A stretch of DNA of 7,120 bases from an uncultured Selenomonadaceae bacterium (lineage in GTDB: Bacteria > Bacillota > Negativicutes > Selenomonadales > Selenomonadaceae), in assembly GCA_945637225.1 (NCBI GenBank), contig CALZDE010000106.1:1-7120 (forward strand), given 5' to 3'. Position numbers and translations under genes: made by a program. The notes under the pieces are model-generated. The model saw nothing but the letters and a program-made list of their open reading frames with translations, had not been told where the DNA came from and did not search any database. Of the stretch, positions 1 through 6,299 are shown piece by piece (position 1 is the first letter of the stretch; each line of letters begins with the position of its first letter).

Positions 1-137
1 TATCTTAATAAGGATTTATGAGATTTTACAGCTTCATAGAAACAGATCCTCAGCCCCTTTGAAACCCCGAACACCTAATTATACTACATTATACTACATC
101 ACACTGCATTACTTCACTTTTTCTACACACATAAAAT
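1..137. other. Intergenic region after pfkA, no gene recognised
   Basis: No coding frame with family features and no U-tract hairpin for pfkA is visible. The minus strand contains the 10-bp repeats, then a G-rich stretch (complement of 55-76, including GGGG, TTTCAAA, GGGG). It then reads into sequence that could be the untranslated leader of a gene beyond the left edge. A weak dyad, GTTTC TAT GAAGC (33-45), is present. I could not match this region to a known RNA family. Confidence 0.4.
80..99. repeat. Two tandem copies of TATACTACAT
   Basis: Two exact 10-bp units (80-89, 90-99), followed by degenerate continuations (CACACTGCAT at 100-109, TACTTCACTT at 110-119). Read on the minus strand they create two TATAAT -10 boxes about one helical turn apart. 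Neither has a good -35 at 16-18 bases. They may form a promoter for the next gene to the left, or be a simple repeat expansion. Confidence 0.55.
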
Positions 138-1097
138 TTATGCTAATACTCTGGACAGACGAATCAGCTCGGTGTCAAGAGTCTTCTTGCAGTATACAGC
201 CTCCTGCAGGCTCAGCTCAACTACAGTGCTTCTGTCATAACCGAACAGAATATTGGAACGGCCTTCAACAAGAGCCAGAGTAGCACGCTCTGCTAAGAGA
301 GTTGCATTGATACGGTCCTTAACAGTAGGAGAACCGCCACGCTGAATATGACCTAATACGGATACACGAGTATCAATACCAGTCTTCTCGGAAATCTGCT
401 TGCCGATTTCAACTGCGGAAGCACCGCCCTCAGCAACTACGATAATGCTGTAACGCTTACCAATATCATACGATGCCTTAATTTCCTCAGCCATATAATC
501 TACATTGTAAGCTGCCTCTGGAATAATGATATGCTCTGCACCGCCTGCAATAGCAGAAGTAAGTGCCAGCCAGCCAGAGGTCTTGCCCATAACCTCAATA
601 AGAATGATACGGCGATGTGCGCTTGCAGTATCACGAAGCTTATTGATAGCGTCAATAACAGTATTTGCTGCAGTATCAGAACCGATAGTATAATCAGTAC
701 CCCATACATCATTCTCAATGGTAGCTGGAATACCTACTACTGGCATGCCCAGTTCCTCAAGAATAGCACCGCCCTTAAGGGAACCACAGCCACCGATAAC
801 TACCAGACCTTCAATACCATGAGACTTCAGAATCTCAAAAGCCTTCTGCTGTCCTTCTGGAGTCATAAAGGTATTGCTGCGTGCAGTACCCAGCATGGTA
901 CCGCCCTTCTGAATCATATCACCAACACTACGGCTAGTCAGCTCTTCAAACTCATCATTGAGCAGGCCCTTATAACCATTATGGATACCCCAAACCTTAA
1001 CGCCCTTGCTTGCAGCTGTACGAACAACTGCACGGATAGCTGCATTCATGCCTGGGCTATCATTACCACTGGTGAGAACAGCAATATTCTGTAACAT
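138..1097 (-). CDS. pfkA: 6-phosphofructokinase family protein with altered active site
   Basis: A 319-residue protein, colinear with E. coli PfkA (320 residues), the cytosolic enzyme that makes fructose 1,6-bisphosphate from fructose 6-phosphate and ATP. The sugar-phosphate residues Arg163, Met170, Glu223, Arg244, His250 and Arg253 are present. So are effector-site Arg22, Arg26, Arg155, Glu188 and Lys214, and ATP-side Tyr42 and Arg73. Several core positions differ: Gly12 is Asn (LTSGNDSPGMN), the Mg-binding Asp104 is Cys (GGCGS), Gly125 is Ala, the catalytic base Asp128 is Glu (TIEND) and Arg172 is Lys. Effector Arg55 is Ser. It does not match the pyrophosphate type, which has Asp at 105 and Lys at 125. 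The start ATG has AAGGAGG 8 bases upstream (1106-1112). Arginines are mostly CGT/CGC, and the frame is intact, so it looks expressed. It may be a working variant, a second PFK paralogue or a regulatory near-inactive subunit; the sequence cannot decide. Confidence 0.88.
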   Translation of the reverse strand: MLQNIAVLTSGNDSPGMNAAIRAVVRTAASKGVKVWGIHNGYKGLLNDEFEELTSRSVGDMIQKGGTMLGTARSNTFMTPEGQQKAFEILKSHGIEGLVVIGGCGSLKGGAILEELGMPVVGIPATIENDVWGTDYTIGSDTAANTVIDAINKLRDTASAHRRIILIEVMGKTSGWLALTSAIAGGAEHIIIPEAAYNVDYMAEEIKASYDIGKRYSIIVVAEGGASAVEIGKQISEKTGIDTRVSVLGHIQRGGSPTVKDRINATLLAERATLALVEGRSNILFGYDRSTVVELSLQEAVYCKKTLDTELIRLSRVLA

Positions 1098-1196
1098 AAA
1101 AATTTCCTCCTTAAATATGTAAAGTATTATTCACTAAATTGCTAAAATATGTACGCTTGACACGCAAACACACAAAAACTGTAAAATACTCCATAT

Positions 1197-1225
1197 TTTA
1201 TAGTATTCAATACGTAAATTAAAAA
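1197..1225 (-). promoter_or_regulatory. Weak candidate promoter for pfkA
   Basis: The 151-base smpB-pfkA gap holds TATAAA (1197-1202), followed on the transcript strand by AT, with TTTTTA 17 bases upstream (1220-1225); only the -10 is good. A second possibility is AATAAT (1126-1131) with CGTACA 18 bases upstream. Small dyads (AATACT/AGTATT at 1185-1207, GTATTCAATAC at 1203-1213) overlap the first candidate. A dedicated promoter is likely from the gap size; the location is uncertain. Confidence 0.25.
1210..1223. repeat. 14-bp motif ATACGTAAATTAAA, copy 1
   Basis: Exact match to 6286-6299 in the same orientation, here 26 bases after the smpB stop. It overlaps the weak -35 candidate for pfkA and the start of an AT-only inverted repeat (1219-1238). 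Function unknown. Confidence 0.5.
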
Positions 1226-1248
1226 TCCTGCTTTTTAACAAAATTTTT

Positions 1249-1722
1249 TTAATATTTTTGTCTGCTTTTTAGTTCACGCTCAACGTCACGGCGTACAGCC
1301 TTCTCTGTCAAATCACGTCGTTTATCGTAATTATGCTTACCACTGGCAAGAGCGAGTTCTAATTTTGCCTTGCCCTTTTTGAAATAAATCTTCAAAGGAA
1401 CAAGTGTAAAGCCCTTTTCTCTTGTCTTGCTGAAAAGCTTAACTATTTCCGCCTTGTGCATGAGAAGCTTTCTTGGTCTTAACGGATCATGATTGAATAT
1501 ATTACCCTGCTCATAAGGACTGACATGCATATTCTGCACCCATACCTCGCCATTTTTTATTTCTCCATAGCTATCCTTTAAATTAGCCTTGCCTGCACGC
1601 AGAGATTTTACCTCTGTGCCCTGCAATACAAGACCAGTTTCAAATGTATCATGGATAAAATAATCATGACGGGCCTTACGATTTTCACAGGCTATCTTTG
1701 TACCCTCATTTTTTCTGCCCAT
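1249..1722 (-). CDS. smpB: SsrA-binding protein SmpB
   Basis: SmpB (157 residues, family-typical length) binds tmRNA and delivers it to stalled ribosomes, where its C-terminal tail occupies the empty mRNA channel during trans-translation. The OB-fold signature is clear: ARHDYFI (17-23), QGTEVKSLRAGKANLKDSY (34-52), the HVSPYEQGNIFNHDPLRPRKLL stretch (66-87) and TLVPLKIYF (106-114). The tail is YDKRRDLTEKAVRRDVEREL (132-151), basic and helix-forming as required for channel insertion. The start ATG at 1722 has AAAGG 9 bases upstream (1732-1736). The 28-base distance from rnr and lack of a terminator indicate co-transcription, which fits the physical partnership of SmpB, tmRNA and RNase R. No tmRNA gene (ssrA) is seen in this window. 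There are no anomalies. Confidence 0.98.
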   Translation of the reverse strand: MGRKNEGTKIACENRKARHDYFIHDTFETGLVLQGTEVKSLRAGKANLKDSYGEIKNGEVWVQNMHVSPYEQGNIFNHDPLRPRKLLMHKAEIVKLFSKTREKGFTLVPLKIYFKKGKAKLELALASGKHNYDKRRDLTEKAVRRDVERELKSRQKY

Positions 1723-1750
1723 AACAAAATACCTTTATTACCTTTCAAAA

Positions 1751-4252
1751 CTATTTTTTGGTAGAATGACGATTGTCCTTGCCATGATGCTTACGGCCAG
1801 AATTCTTTACTTTCGTCTTAGCCTTGCCTTTTTTCTTACCGCCATCCTTCTTAGAAGATTTTTGGGAACCCTTGACCTGTTTGATGAACTTTTCAAAGCC
1901 AGTTTCCTTTTTCTTGCCTGCTTTTTCCAGCAGTGACTTCGATTTGCCAAAGTTCGTGCCAGTTACCTCTGCAATAAGTTCTTCATCGTTAAGTGGCTCT
2001 ACCTTGCGTTTTTTCTTATTCTCTACACTATAAGGAGTATCATCCTTACGAGCTTTTTTCTTATTCTTCTTTTTCTTTGCATTAGCGAAGTAACCGAAGC
2101 GGAAATCCTCATTTTCTGCTTCATCATACGCCCCAAATTCATCTGACTCGTAGCCATGCCAATGGCTCATGTAGGAATGACGGTTATTGCCTTCCTTACG
2201 GCCATAGCTATTGTCCTTTACCACAAAGTCAAGCTTCTTTTCTTCGATATTGGCATCGGTCAGCACTACCTCTACCTGATTGCCAAGCTTGTAGACCTTT
2301 TGGAAACGCTGTCCTACGAGAGCATATTTTTCTTCTACATAATCGTAATAATCATCAGCCAGAGATGAAATATGAACAAGGCCCTCAACACCGTTATCAA
2401 GCTCAACAAAGAAACCAAAGCTGGTTACACTGCTGATAACACCCTCGAAATCATCACCGATAAACTGAGCCATGTACTCTGTTTTCTTTAAATCGGTAGT
2501 TTCACGCTCTGCCTCTACTGCTATACGCTCACGATTGGAAGCCTGCTCTGCTACTTCTGGAAGTGTTTCCATCAGATATGCCTGACGCTTCTCCGGCATG
2601 GTACCGGTAGCAAAGGTTTCACGAAGCAGTCTGTGCACAATTAAATCAGGATAACGTCTGATTGGAGATGTAAAATGTGTATAATAGGTCGCCGCCAAAC
2701 CAAAATGACCTAAGCACTGGTCGCTGTAACGTGCCTGCTGCATGGAACGAAGGGAAACTGTGCTGACAATTCTTTCCTCTGGACGTCCTTCCACCTTTTC
2801 CAAAACATTCTGTAACTGCATAGGCTCAATAGTGCCCTCGGAATTTTTCTTTAAAAACAGGCCAAATGCGGCTAAAAGCTGATTTAATCTGCTGATTTTT
2901 TCGTCAGAAGGATTCTGATGAATACGATACATGAATGGAAGCTTCTTAAGGCACATATGCTCGGCAACAGTCTCATTAGCCGCCAGCATACACTGCTCAA
3001 TGATAGACTCGCCCAAGGAGCCCTCACGCTTCACCAAATTAACAGGCTTGCCATTCTGATCCATCTTTACCTTTACTTCAGGAATATCAAAATCAATCGC
3101 ACCACGGCTATGACGATAATTCTTCATCGCATTGCGCAGTTCCTCTAATATCTGAAGCATAGGAAGAATATCCTTATGGTCCTCAATAAATGTTTCATCC
3201 TTATCCACAAGAATCTTGTTGACAATGGTATAAGAAAGACGGCGGTATACATGTATGATAGTAGGGAAAATCTCATAGCTGGATACCTTGCCATCAGGAG
3301 TAATAATCATTTCACAGGCCATAGCCAGACGGTCCACACCTGCATTTAAACTGCAAATGCCATTGGATAACGCCTTTGGAAGCATAGGACATACCCTGTC
3401 TACCAGATACACGCTCGTACCACGCTCATAGGCTTCATTATCAAGGGCACTTCCCTCACGTACATACCAGCTTACATCAGCTATATATACACCTAAGAAG
3501 AAACTGCCATCAGGTCTTTTTTCTGCATAAACACCATCATCCAAATCCTTGGCATCCTCACCATCTACGGTGACAATATGCAAATGACGGCGGTCTTTTC
3601 TATCCTTGTGCTGTTCTGGATTTATTTCCTTTTCGGTATTATCTGCTGCCTTCTGCACTTCCTCTGGGAAAGTCTCGCTGAGGCCATGCTGACGCATAAT
3701 AGAGAGAATATCTACCCCAGGCTCGCCCTTCATGCCAAGAACCTCAAGAATTTTGCCAGCCATCATATCAGCATGAATATTCTTTTTACCTTTTTTCTTA
3801 ACATCGGTCGCAGGCTTCATACCGCTCTTAGGCCAATGGGTAATTTCAACCACTACTTTTGAGCCAGTAACCGCCCCGTTTGCCATCGTGCTGTCTACCA
3901 GTACATGCTCCTTGATACGTGCATCATCAGGAATTACAAAGGAAATGCTGTTTCCCTGACTGAATGTACCGACAATGGTATTATTAGCATGCTCTAAAAT
4001 CTCAATTACAAAGCCCTCACGTGATCTGTCACTGTTAAAGCTTTTAGTAAGAGCAACTTCTACCGTATCACCATTTAACGCACCATTTAAATCTTCTGCA
4101 GAAATATAAACATCCTCTTCATCTTCTGCCTTATTATTAGGGATTAAAAAGGCATATCCCCTGCTGGCTACGCTTAATTTGCCTACTACAGTCTTTCTGG
4201 CAGTCTTATCCTTTACCTTATAACCACCCTCGTTTATAATCTTCTTTGCCAC
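1751..4252 (-). CDS. rnr: Ribonuclease R (3'-5' exoribonuclease)
   Basis: An 833-residue RNase II/RNB-family exonuclease that degrades structured RNA 3' to 5', including mRNA released by trans-translation and defective rRNA. Domains: two cold-shock OB folds (about 22-82 and 88-158), the RNB catalytic domain (about 221-555), an S1 domain (about 598-678) and a 150-residue tail. The RNB metal-binding motif DGEDAKDLDD gives Asp230, Asp236, Asp238 and Asp239. The GTSVYLVDRVCPMLP segment with Tyr282 and the HFTSPIRRYPDL motif (526-537) are intact, so activity is expected. The start is GTG at 4252 with AAAGGA 9 bases upstream; an ATG overlapping it at 4254 is out of frame and closes after six codons. 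The helix-turn-helix region seen at the N terminus of E. coli and Bacillus RNase R is absent. The tail has Lys-rich blocks at 726-750 and 798-833 around a short helical-looking segment. smpB follows after 28 bases. Confidence 0.97.
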   Translation of the reverse strand: MAKKIINEGGYKVKDKTARKTVVGKLSVASRGYAFLIPNNKAEDEEDVYISAEDLNGALNGDTVEVALTKSFNSDRSREGFVIEILEHANNTIVGTFSQGNSISFVIPDDARIKEHVLVDSTMANGAVTGSKVVVEITHWPKSGMKPATDVKKKGKKNIHADMMAGKILEVLGMKGEPGVDILSIMRQHGLSETFPEEVQKAADNTEKEINPEQHKDRKDRRHLHIVTVDGEDAKDLDDGVYAEKRPDGSFFLGVYIADVSWYVREGSALDNEAYERGTSVYLVDRVCPMLPKALSNGICSLNAGVDRLAMACEMIITPDGKVSSYEIFPTIIHVYRRLSYTIVNKILVDKDETFIEDHKDILPMLQILEELRNAMKNYRHSRGAIDFDIPEVKVKMDQNGKPVNLVKREGSLGESIIEQCMLAANETVAEHMCLKKLPFMYRIHQNPSDEKISRLNQLLAAFGLFLKKNSEGTIEPMQLQNVLEKVEGRPEERIVSTVSLRSMQQARYSDQCLGHFGLAATYYTHFTSPIRRYPDLIVHRLLRETFATGTMPEKRQAYLMETLPEVAEQASNRERIAVEAERETTDLKKTEYMAQFIGDDFEGVISSVTSFGFFVELDNGVEGLVHISSLADDYYDYVEEKYALVGQRFQKVYKLGNQVEVVLTDANIEEKKLDFVVKDNSYGRKEGNNRHSYMSHWHGYESDEFGAYDEAENEDFRFGYFANAKKKKNKKKARKDDTPYSVENKKKRKVEPLNDEELIAEVTGTNFGKSKSLLEKAGKKKETGFEKFIKQVKGSQKSSKKDGGKKKGKAKTKVKNSGRKHHGKDNRHSTKK

Positions 4253-4275
4253 ATTACCACATCCTTTCGTGGTGG
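4249..4275 (-). promoter_or_regulatory. Small hairpin around the rnr ribosome site and start
   Basis: On the transcript strand, CCAC (4272-4269) can pair with GTGG (4260-4257), leaving the Shine-Dalgarno AAAGGA (4267-4262) in an 8-base loop. The outer CCA can also pair with TGG spanning the start codon. This could lower or tune rnr translation. The complementarity is visible; regulation is inferred, and a 4-bp stem is weak alone. Confidence 0.3.
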
Positions 4276-4282
4276 ATATATA

Positions 4283-5053
4283 TTAATTTTCACTAAAATC
4301 CTTTTCTAAAAATTCTGCTACCTTCTCAAAAACTATTTCCTTCTCACAGCCGATACTCAAAAGATGTCCTGATTCATTCAGCCAAAAAAGCTCCTTCTCA
4401 GTGCTTCCCACCTTGTTATATATATAATTGGCACTCTTAGCATTGACGGTATGGTCATTATGACTCTGCATAACCAAAACAGGACATTTTATCCGTGGTA
4501 TATTGCATTTCACTTCATTAATAAGCTCCAAAAGCTCATGCACGGAAACCATTGGCATCTCAGCATAGGAAACATTACAATAATCAGGAACATCATCAAT
4601 AGAACGACGCTTCTTATGCTGAAAACGACCCTCACAAAGCTTACGTGGTGGCAGACGGTGTACCTGACGGTCTGCATGAATCATGATAGGAACTGCCAAA
4701 GTAGCAATCCTGTACACATCCGCACTGACAGATACCAAAATCCCCAAAAGACCGCCCATTGACTGCCCTACCACAGATATTTTATCACAAAAACCAGCTA
4801 AGACAGAATAACCGTCACAGGCAGAATGAAACCAGTCACGCCAAGTCATACGAGCCATATCACGAGGGCTGGTACTATGTCCTGCCAGTCTCATACAAGC
4901 AACAGAATAACCTTTATTATTAAGATACTCCCCCAATAATCTCATTTCCGCAGGAGTAGCTGTAAAACCGTGAATCAGCAAAATACCATGCTTCCATTTT
5001 TCACTGGACATATCGCCCAAAAAAAAGAAAGAATCACACCCATTTATAATCAT
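4283..5053 (-). CDS. est: Alpha/beta-hydrolase, carboxylesterase of the Est30/YvaK type
   Basis: A soluble serine hydrolase that probably cleaves short-chain carboxylic esters; the natural substrate is not known for this family. Numbering from a possible TTG start at 5077 (264 residues), the oxyanion segment HGFTATP is at 36-42. The nucleophile elbow GQSMGG has Ser106, Asp208 lies in SHNDHTV and His238 in SGHLLS, completing the triad. The helical cap lies around residues 135-195. I prefer the ATG at 5053 (256 residues): it has GAGGGGG 9 bases upstream (5063-5069), and family members start about eight to ten residues before the FFF(L/E) strand. The TTG has GGAGG (5082-5086) only 4 bases away. 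The gene is followed after 30 bases by rnr, a conserved Firmicutes pairing with no known functional link. The hydrolase class is secure; the substrate is not. Confidence 0.87.
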   Translation of the reverse strand: MIINGCDSFFFLGDMSSEKWKHGILLIHGFTATPAEMRLLGEYLNNKGYSVACMRLAGHSTSPRDMARMTWRDWFHSACDGYSVLAGFCDKISVVGQSMGGLLGILVSVSADVYRIATLAVPIMIHADRQVHRLPPRKLCEGRFQHKKRRSIDDVPDYCNVSYAEMPMVSVHELLELINEVKCNIPRIKCPVLVMQSHNDHTVNAKSANYIYNKVGSTEKELFWLNESGHLLSIGCEKEIVFEKVAEFLEKDFSEN

Positions 5054-5086
5054 ACCACAAATCCCCCTCTCTGACAATTAACCTCC

Positions 5087-5092
5087 AGTATA
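5087..5092 (-). promoter_or_regulatory. Possible -10 element for est-rnr-smpB
   Basis: TATACT (5 of 6 to TATAAT) lies on the minus strand between the rfbD terminator and est, but no good -35 is found 16-18 bases upstream. A start near 5080 would leave a short leader before the ATG at 5053 and would make the upstream TTG start unusable. An alternative is TTTTCA with TACATT further upstream, at a poor 19-base spacing. A promoter is expected in this gap because of the terminator before it, but its exact position is uncertain. Confidence 0.3.
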
Positions 5093-5140
5093 AATTCGCT
5101 ATTAATGTACCATATTCCTCTTTTTTAATGAAAATACACG

Positions 5141-5190
5141 TAAAAAAATATATCCTCTTATGAGACAATTCCCCATAAAAGGATATATTA
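5141..5190 (-). terminator. Rho-independent terminator after rfbD
   Basis: Minus-strand 5189-5174 pairs with 5162-5147 as a 16-bp stem with a single T-G wobble, enclosing a loop of about 11 bases. It is followed by seven T residues (complement of 5142-5148). There is no U-run in the plus direction, so it works for rfbD only. It separates rfbD from the est-rnr-smpB unit. Confidence 0.88.
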
Positions 5191-5200
5191 TAAAAAATTA

Positions 5201-6115
5201 TTACAGTTCTAAATCCTTCAGATAACGGCTAACTGCATCCTGCCATGAAGGAAGTGGCTTGAAACCTGCCTCAACCAGCTTGCTTCTATCCAATCTGCTG
5301 TTGAATGGTCTAGCCGCCTTACTGAGACCATATTCCTCTGTAGTAACAGGAACAACCTTCGTAGACATGCCAGCCTGACGATAAATCTCACAGGTAAAAT
5401 CATACCAGCTGATGTACTCGCCCTCATTAGTAGCATGATAATAACCATATTTCTCAGTCTCAATCATATCCACTAAAAGACGAGCCAAATCATAGGTATA
5501 AGTAGGCGTACCAATCTGATCACATACCACACGTACAGTATCGTGAGTTTTGCCGACATTCACCATGGTCTTAATAAAGTTCTTACCGTTTCTGCCGAAT
5601 ACCCAGGCAATACGCACAATGAAATACTTCTGCAAAAGCTCACTGACAGCCAGTTCTCCGTCCAGTTTGGTCTGACCGTAAACATTAAGCGGTGCATAAT
5701 CCTTGCAGTCTGGCTTCCAAGGCTCGGTACCCTGACCATTAAACACATAGTCTGTGCTTATATAAACCATTTTGGCATCAATAGCCTTTGATACCTCAGC
5801 AATATTTCTAGTGCCATCCACATTGATAGCCCTTACCTTAGCAATCTTGTCCTCATCCTCAGCTAAATCCACCGCAGTCCATGCCGCACAGTGAATTACT
5901 ACATCAGGCTTTACTTCATTGATGACCTTCTTAACTGCTTCTTTATCTGTAATATCCAAAGAAATATAAGGCATAGTGGTAACGGCTGAACCATCAGCAA
6001 CACCACTGTATTCAGCGTGAATATCTGAACCGATCCCCTCATATCCACGAGCCGCCAGCTCATTCATCACATCATGACCTAACTGACCGCCTACACCTGT
6101 TACAAAACATTTCAT
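5201..6115 (-). CDS. rfbD: dTDP-4-dehydrorhamnose reductase (RmlD/RfbD)
   Basis: An extended short-chain reductase that catalyses the last step of dTDP-L-rhamnose synthesis, reducing dTDP-4-dehydro-L-rhamnose with NAD(P)H in the cytosol; the product feeds surface polysaccharide. Counting from the longer start at 6130 (309 residues), the Rossmann glycine motif TGVGGQLG is at 11-18, the CAAWTAVDLAE segment at 81-91, and the catalytic STDYVF (Ser125, Thr126) at 125-130. YGQTK, with catalytic Tyr151 and Lys155, is at 151-155, and the family ARPFNSRLDRSKL near 273-285. The preferred start is the ATG at 6115 (304 residues, beginning MKCFVTG as relatives do). GGAG lies 9 bases before it (6125-6128), whereas the ATG at 6130 has no ribosome site. 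The gene is monocistronic between a strong promoter and a strong terminator; rfbA, rfbB and rfbC are not in the window. A related NDP-sugar reductase is a minor alternative. Confidence 0.92.
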   Translation of the reverse strand: MKCFVTGVGGQLGHDVMNELAARGYEGIGSDIHAEYSGVADGSAVTTMPYISLDITDKEAVKKVINEVKPDVVIHCAAWTAVDLAEDEDKIAKVRAINVDGTRNIAEVSKAIDAKMVYISTDYVFNGQGTEPWKPDCKDYAPLNVYGQTKLDGELAVSELLQKYFIVRIAWVFGRNGKNFIKTMVNVGKTHDTVRVVCDQIGTPTYTYDLARLLVDMIETEKYGYYHATNEGEYISWYDFTCEIYRQAGMSTKVVPVTTEEYGLSKAARPFNSRLDRSKLVEAGFKPLPSWQDAVSRYLKDLEL

Positions 6116-6166
6116 AGCTTTAATCTCCATATAAAAATATTTTAATATACTTAATCGCCTTATATC

Positions 6167-6196
6167 ATTTTACGACAATTAACATATTCTTGTCAA
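6167..6196 (-). promoter_or_regulatory. Promoter of rfbD (sigma-70 type)
   Basis: A perfect TTGACA -35 (6191-6196) is followed by an 18-base spacer and TAAAAT (6167-6172, 5 of 6). Transcription would begin near 6160, giving a leader of about 45 bases before the preferred rfbD start. The -35 and spacer carry a small dyad (GACAA, 10 bases, TTGTC) that could be an operator. A second TTGACA lies upstream at 6210-6215, but with only AAGAAT at 18 bases. The position directly after the secG terminator supports a real independent promoter. Confidence 0.7.
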
Positions 6197-6240
6197 TGAA
6201 AATCATACCTGTCAAAAACAGAATGACTCTCAGCCCAAGT

Positions 6241-6278
6241 AATAAAATAGACGGAAGAAAATATATTTCCCCCGCCTA
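6241..6278 (-). terminator. Rho-independent terminator after secG
   Basis: On the minus strand, 6278-6266 pairs with 6260-6248 as a 13-bp stem (three G-U pairs, otherwise Watson-Crick) around a 5-base TATAT loop. TTTTATT follows directly. It lies 21 bases after the secG stop and isolates secG, and any pyk read-through, from rfbD. Confidence 0.75.
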
Positions 6279-6285
6279 CTCATAT

Positions 6286-6299
6286 ATACGTAAATTAAA
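6286..6299. repeat. 14-bp motif ATACGTAAATTAAA, copy 2
   Basis: An exact copy of the 14-mer at 1210-1223, in the same orientation. It lies directly after the secG stop codon, between the gene and its terminator stem. The other copy is also just downstream of a gene stop (smpB). It contains the palindrome TACGTA. The identity is exact; a function is unknown. Confidence 0.5.

Noticed and set aside
1..80. CGGGG...GGGCTGAGG on the minus strand resembling the 5' half of a TPP riboswitch
   Set aside because: The conserved second half (CCTGATCTGGATAATGCC-like) is missing and no thiamine gene is visible; the similarity is limited to a few bases.
59..283. 74-codon plus-strand frame beginning in the intergenic region
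   Set aside because: The start is in the repeat region, it overlaps the conserved 3' end of pfkA, and the translation is repeat-derived Tyr/Thr/Leu/His with no motif.
531..1094. 187-codon open frame on the plus strand, antisense to pfkA
   Set aside because: It lies wholly inside pfkA, has low-complexity Asn/Thr/Cys-rich composition and no recognisable motif; it is a by-product of pfkA codon choice.
138..1097. pfkA as a decaying pseudogene or as a pyrophosphate-dependent PFK
   Set aside because: The frame is full length with a strong ribosome site and biased codons, and the diagnostic Asp105/Lys125 of PPi enzymes are absent (Gly and Ala here).
1157..1187. Perfect TTGACA on the plus strand with TAAAAT 19 bases on
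   Set aside because: The spacing is too long and the promoter would point into the 3' end of smpB with no plus-strand gene to serve.
1219..1238. TTAAAAA/TTTTTAA inverted repeat after smpB as a terminator
   Set aside because: The 7-bp stem is only A-T pairs and no separate U-tract follows; too weak to call.
1098..1248. tmRNA (ssrA) gene next to smpB
   Set aside because: ssrA often neighbours smpB, but this gap is too short and lacks the tRNA-like ends and tag sequence.
3578..4762. Plus-strand open frames at 3578-3862 and 4451-4762 antisense to rnr and est
   Set aside because: No ribosome site or family features, and they sit opposite clearly conserved coding sequence.
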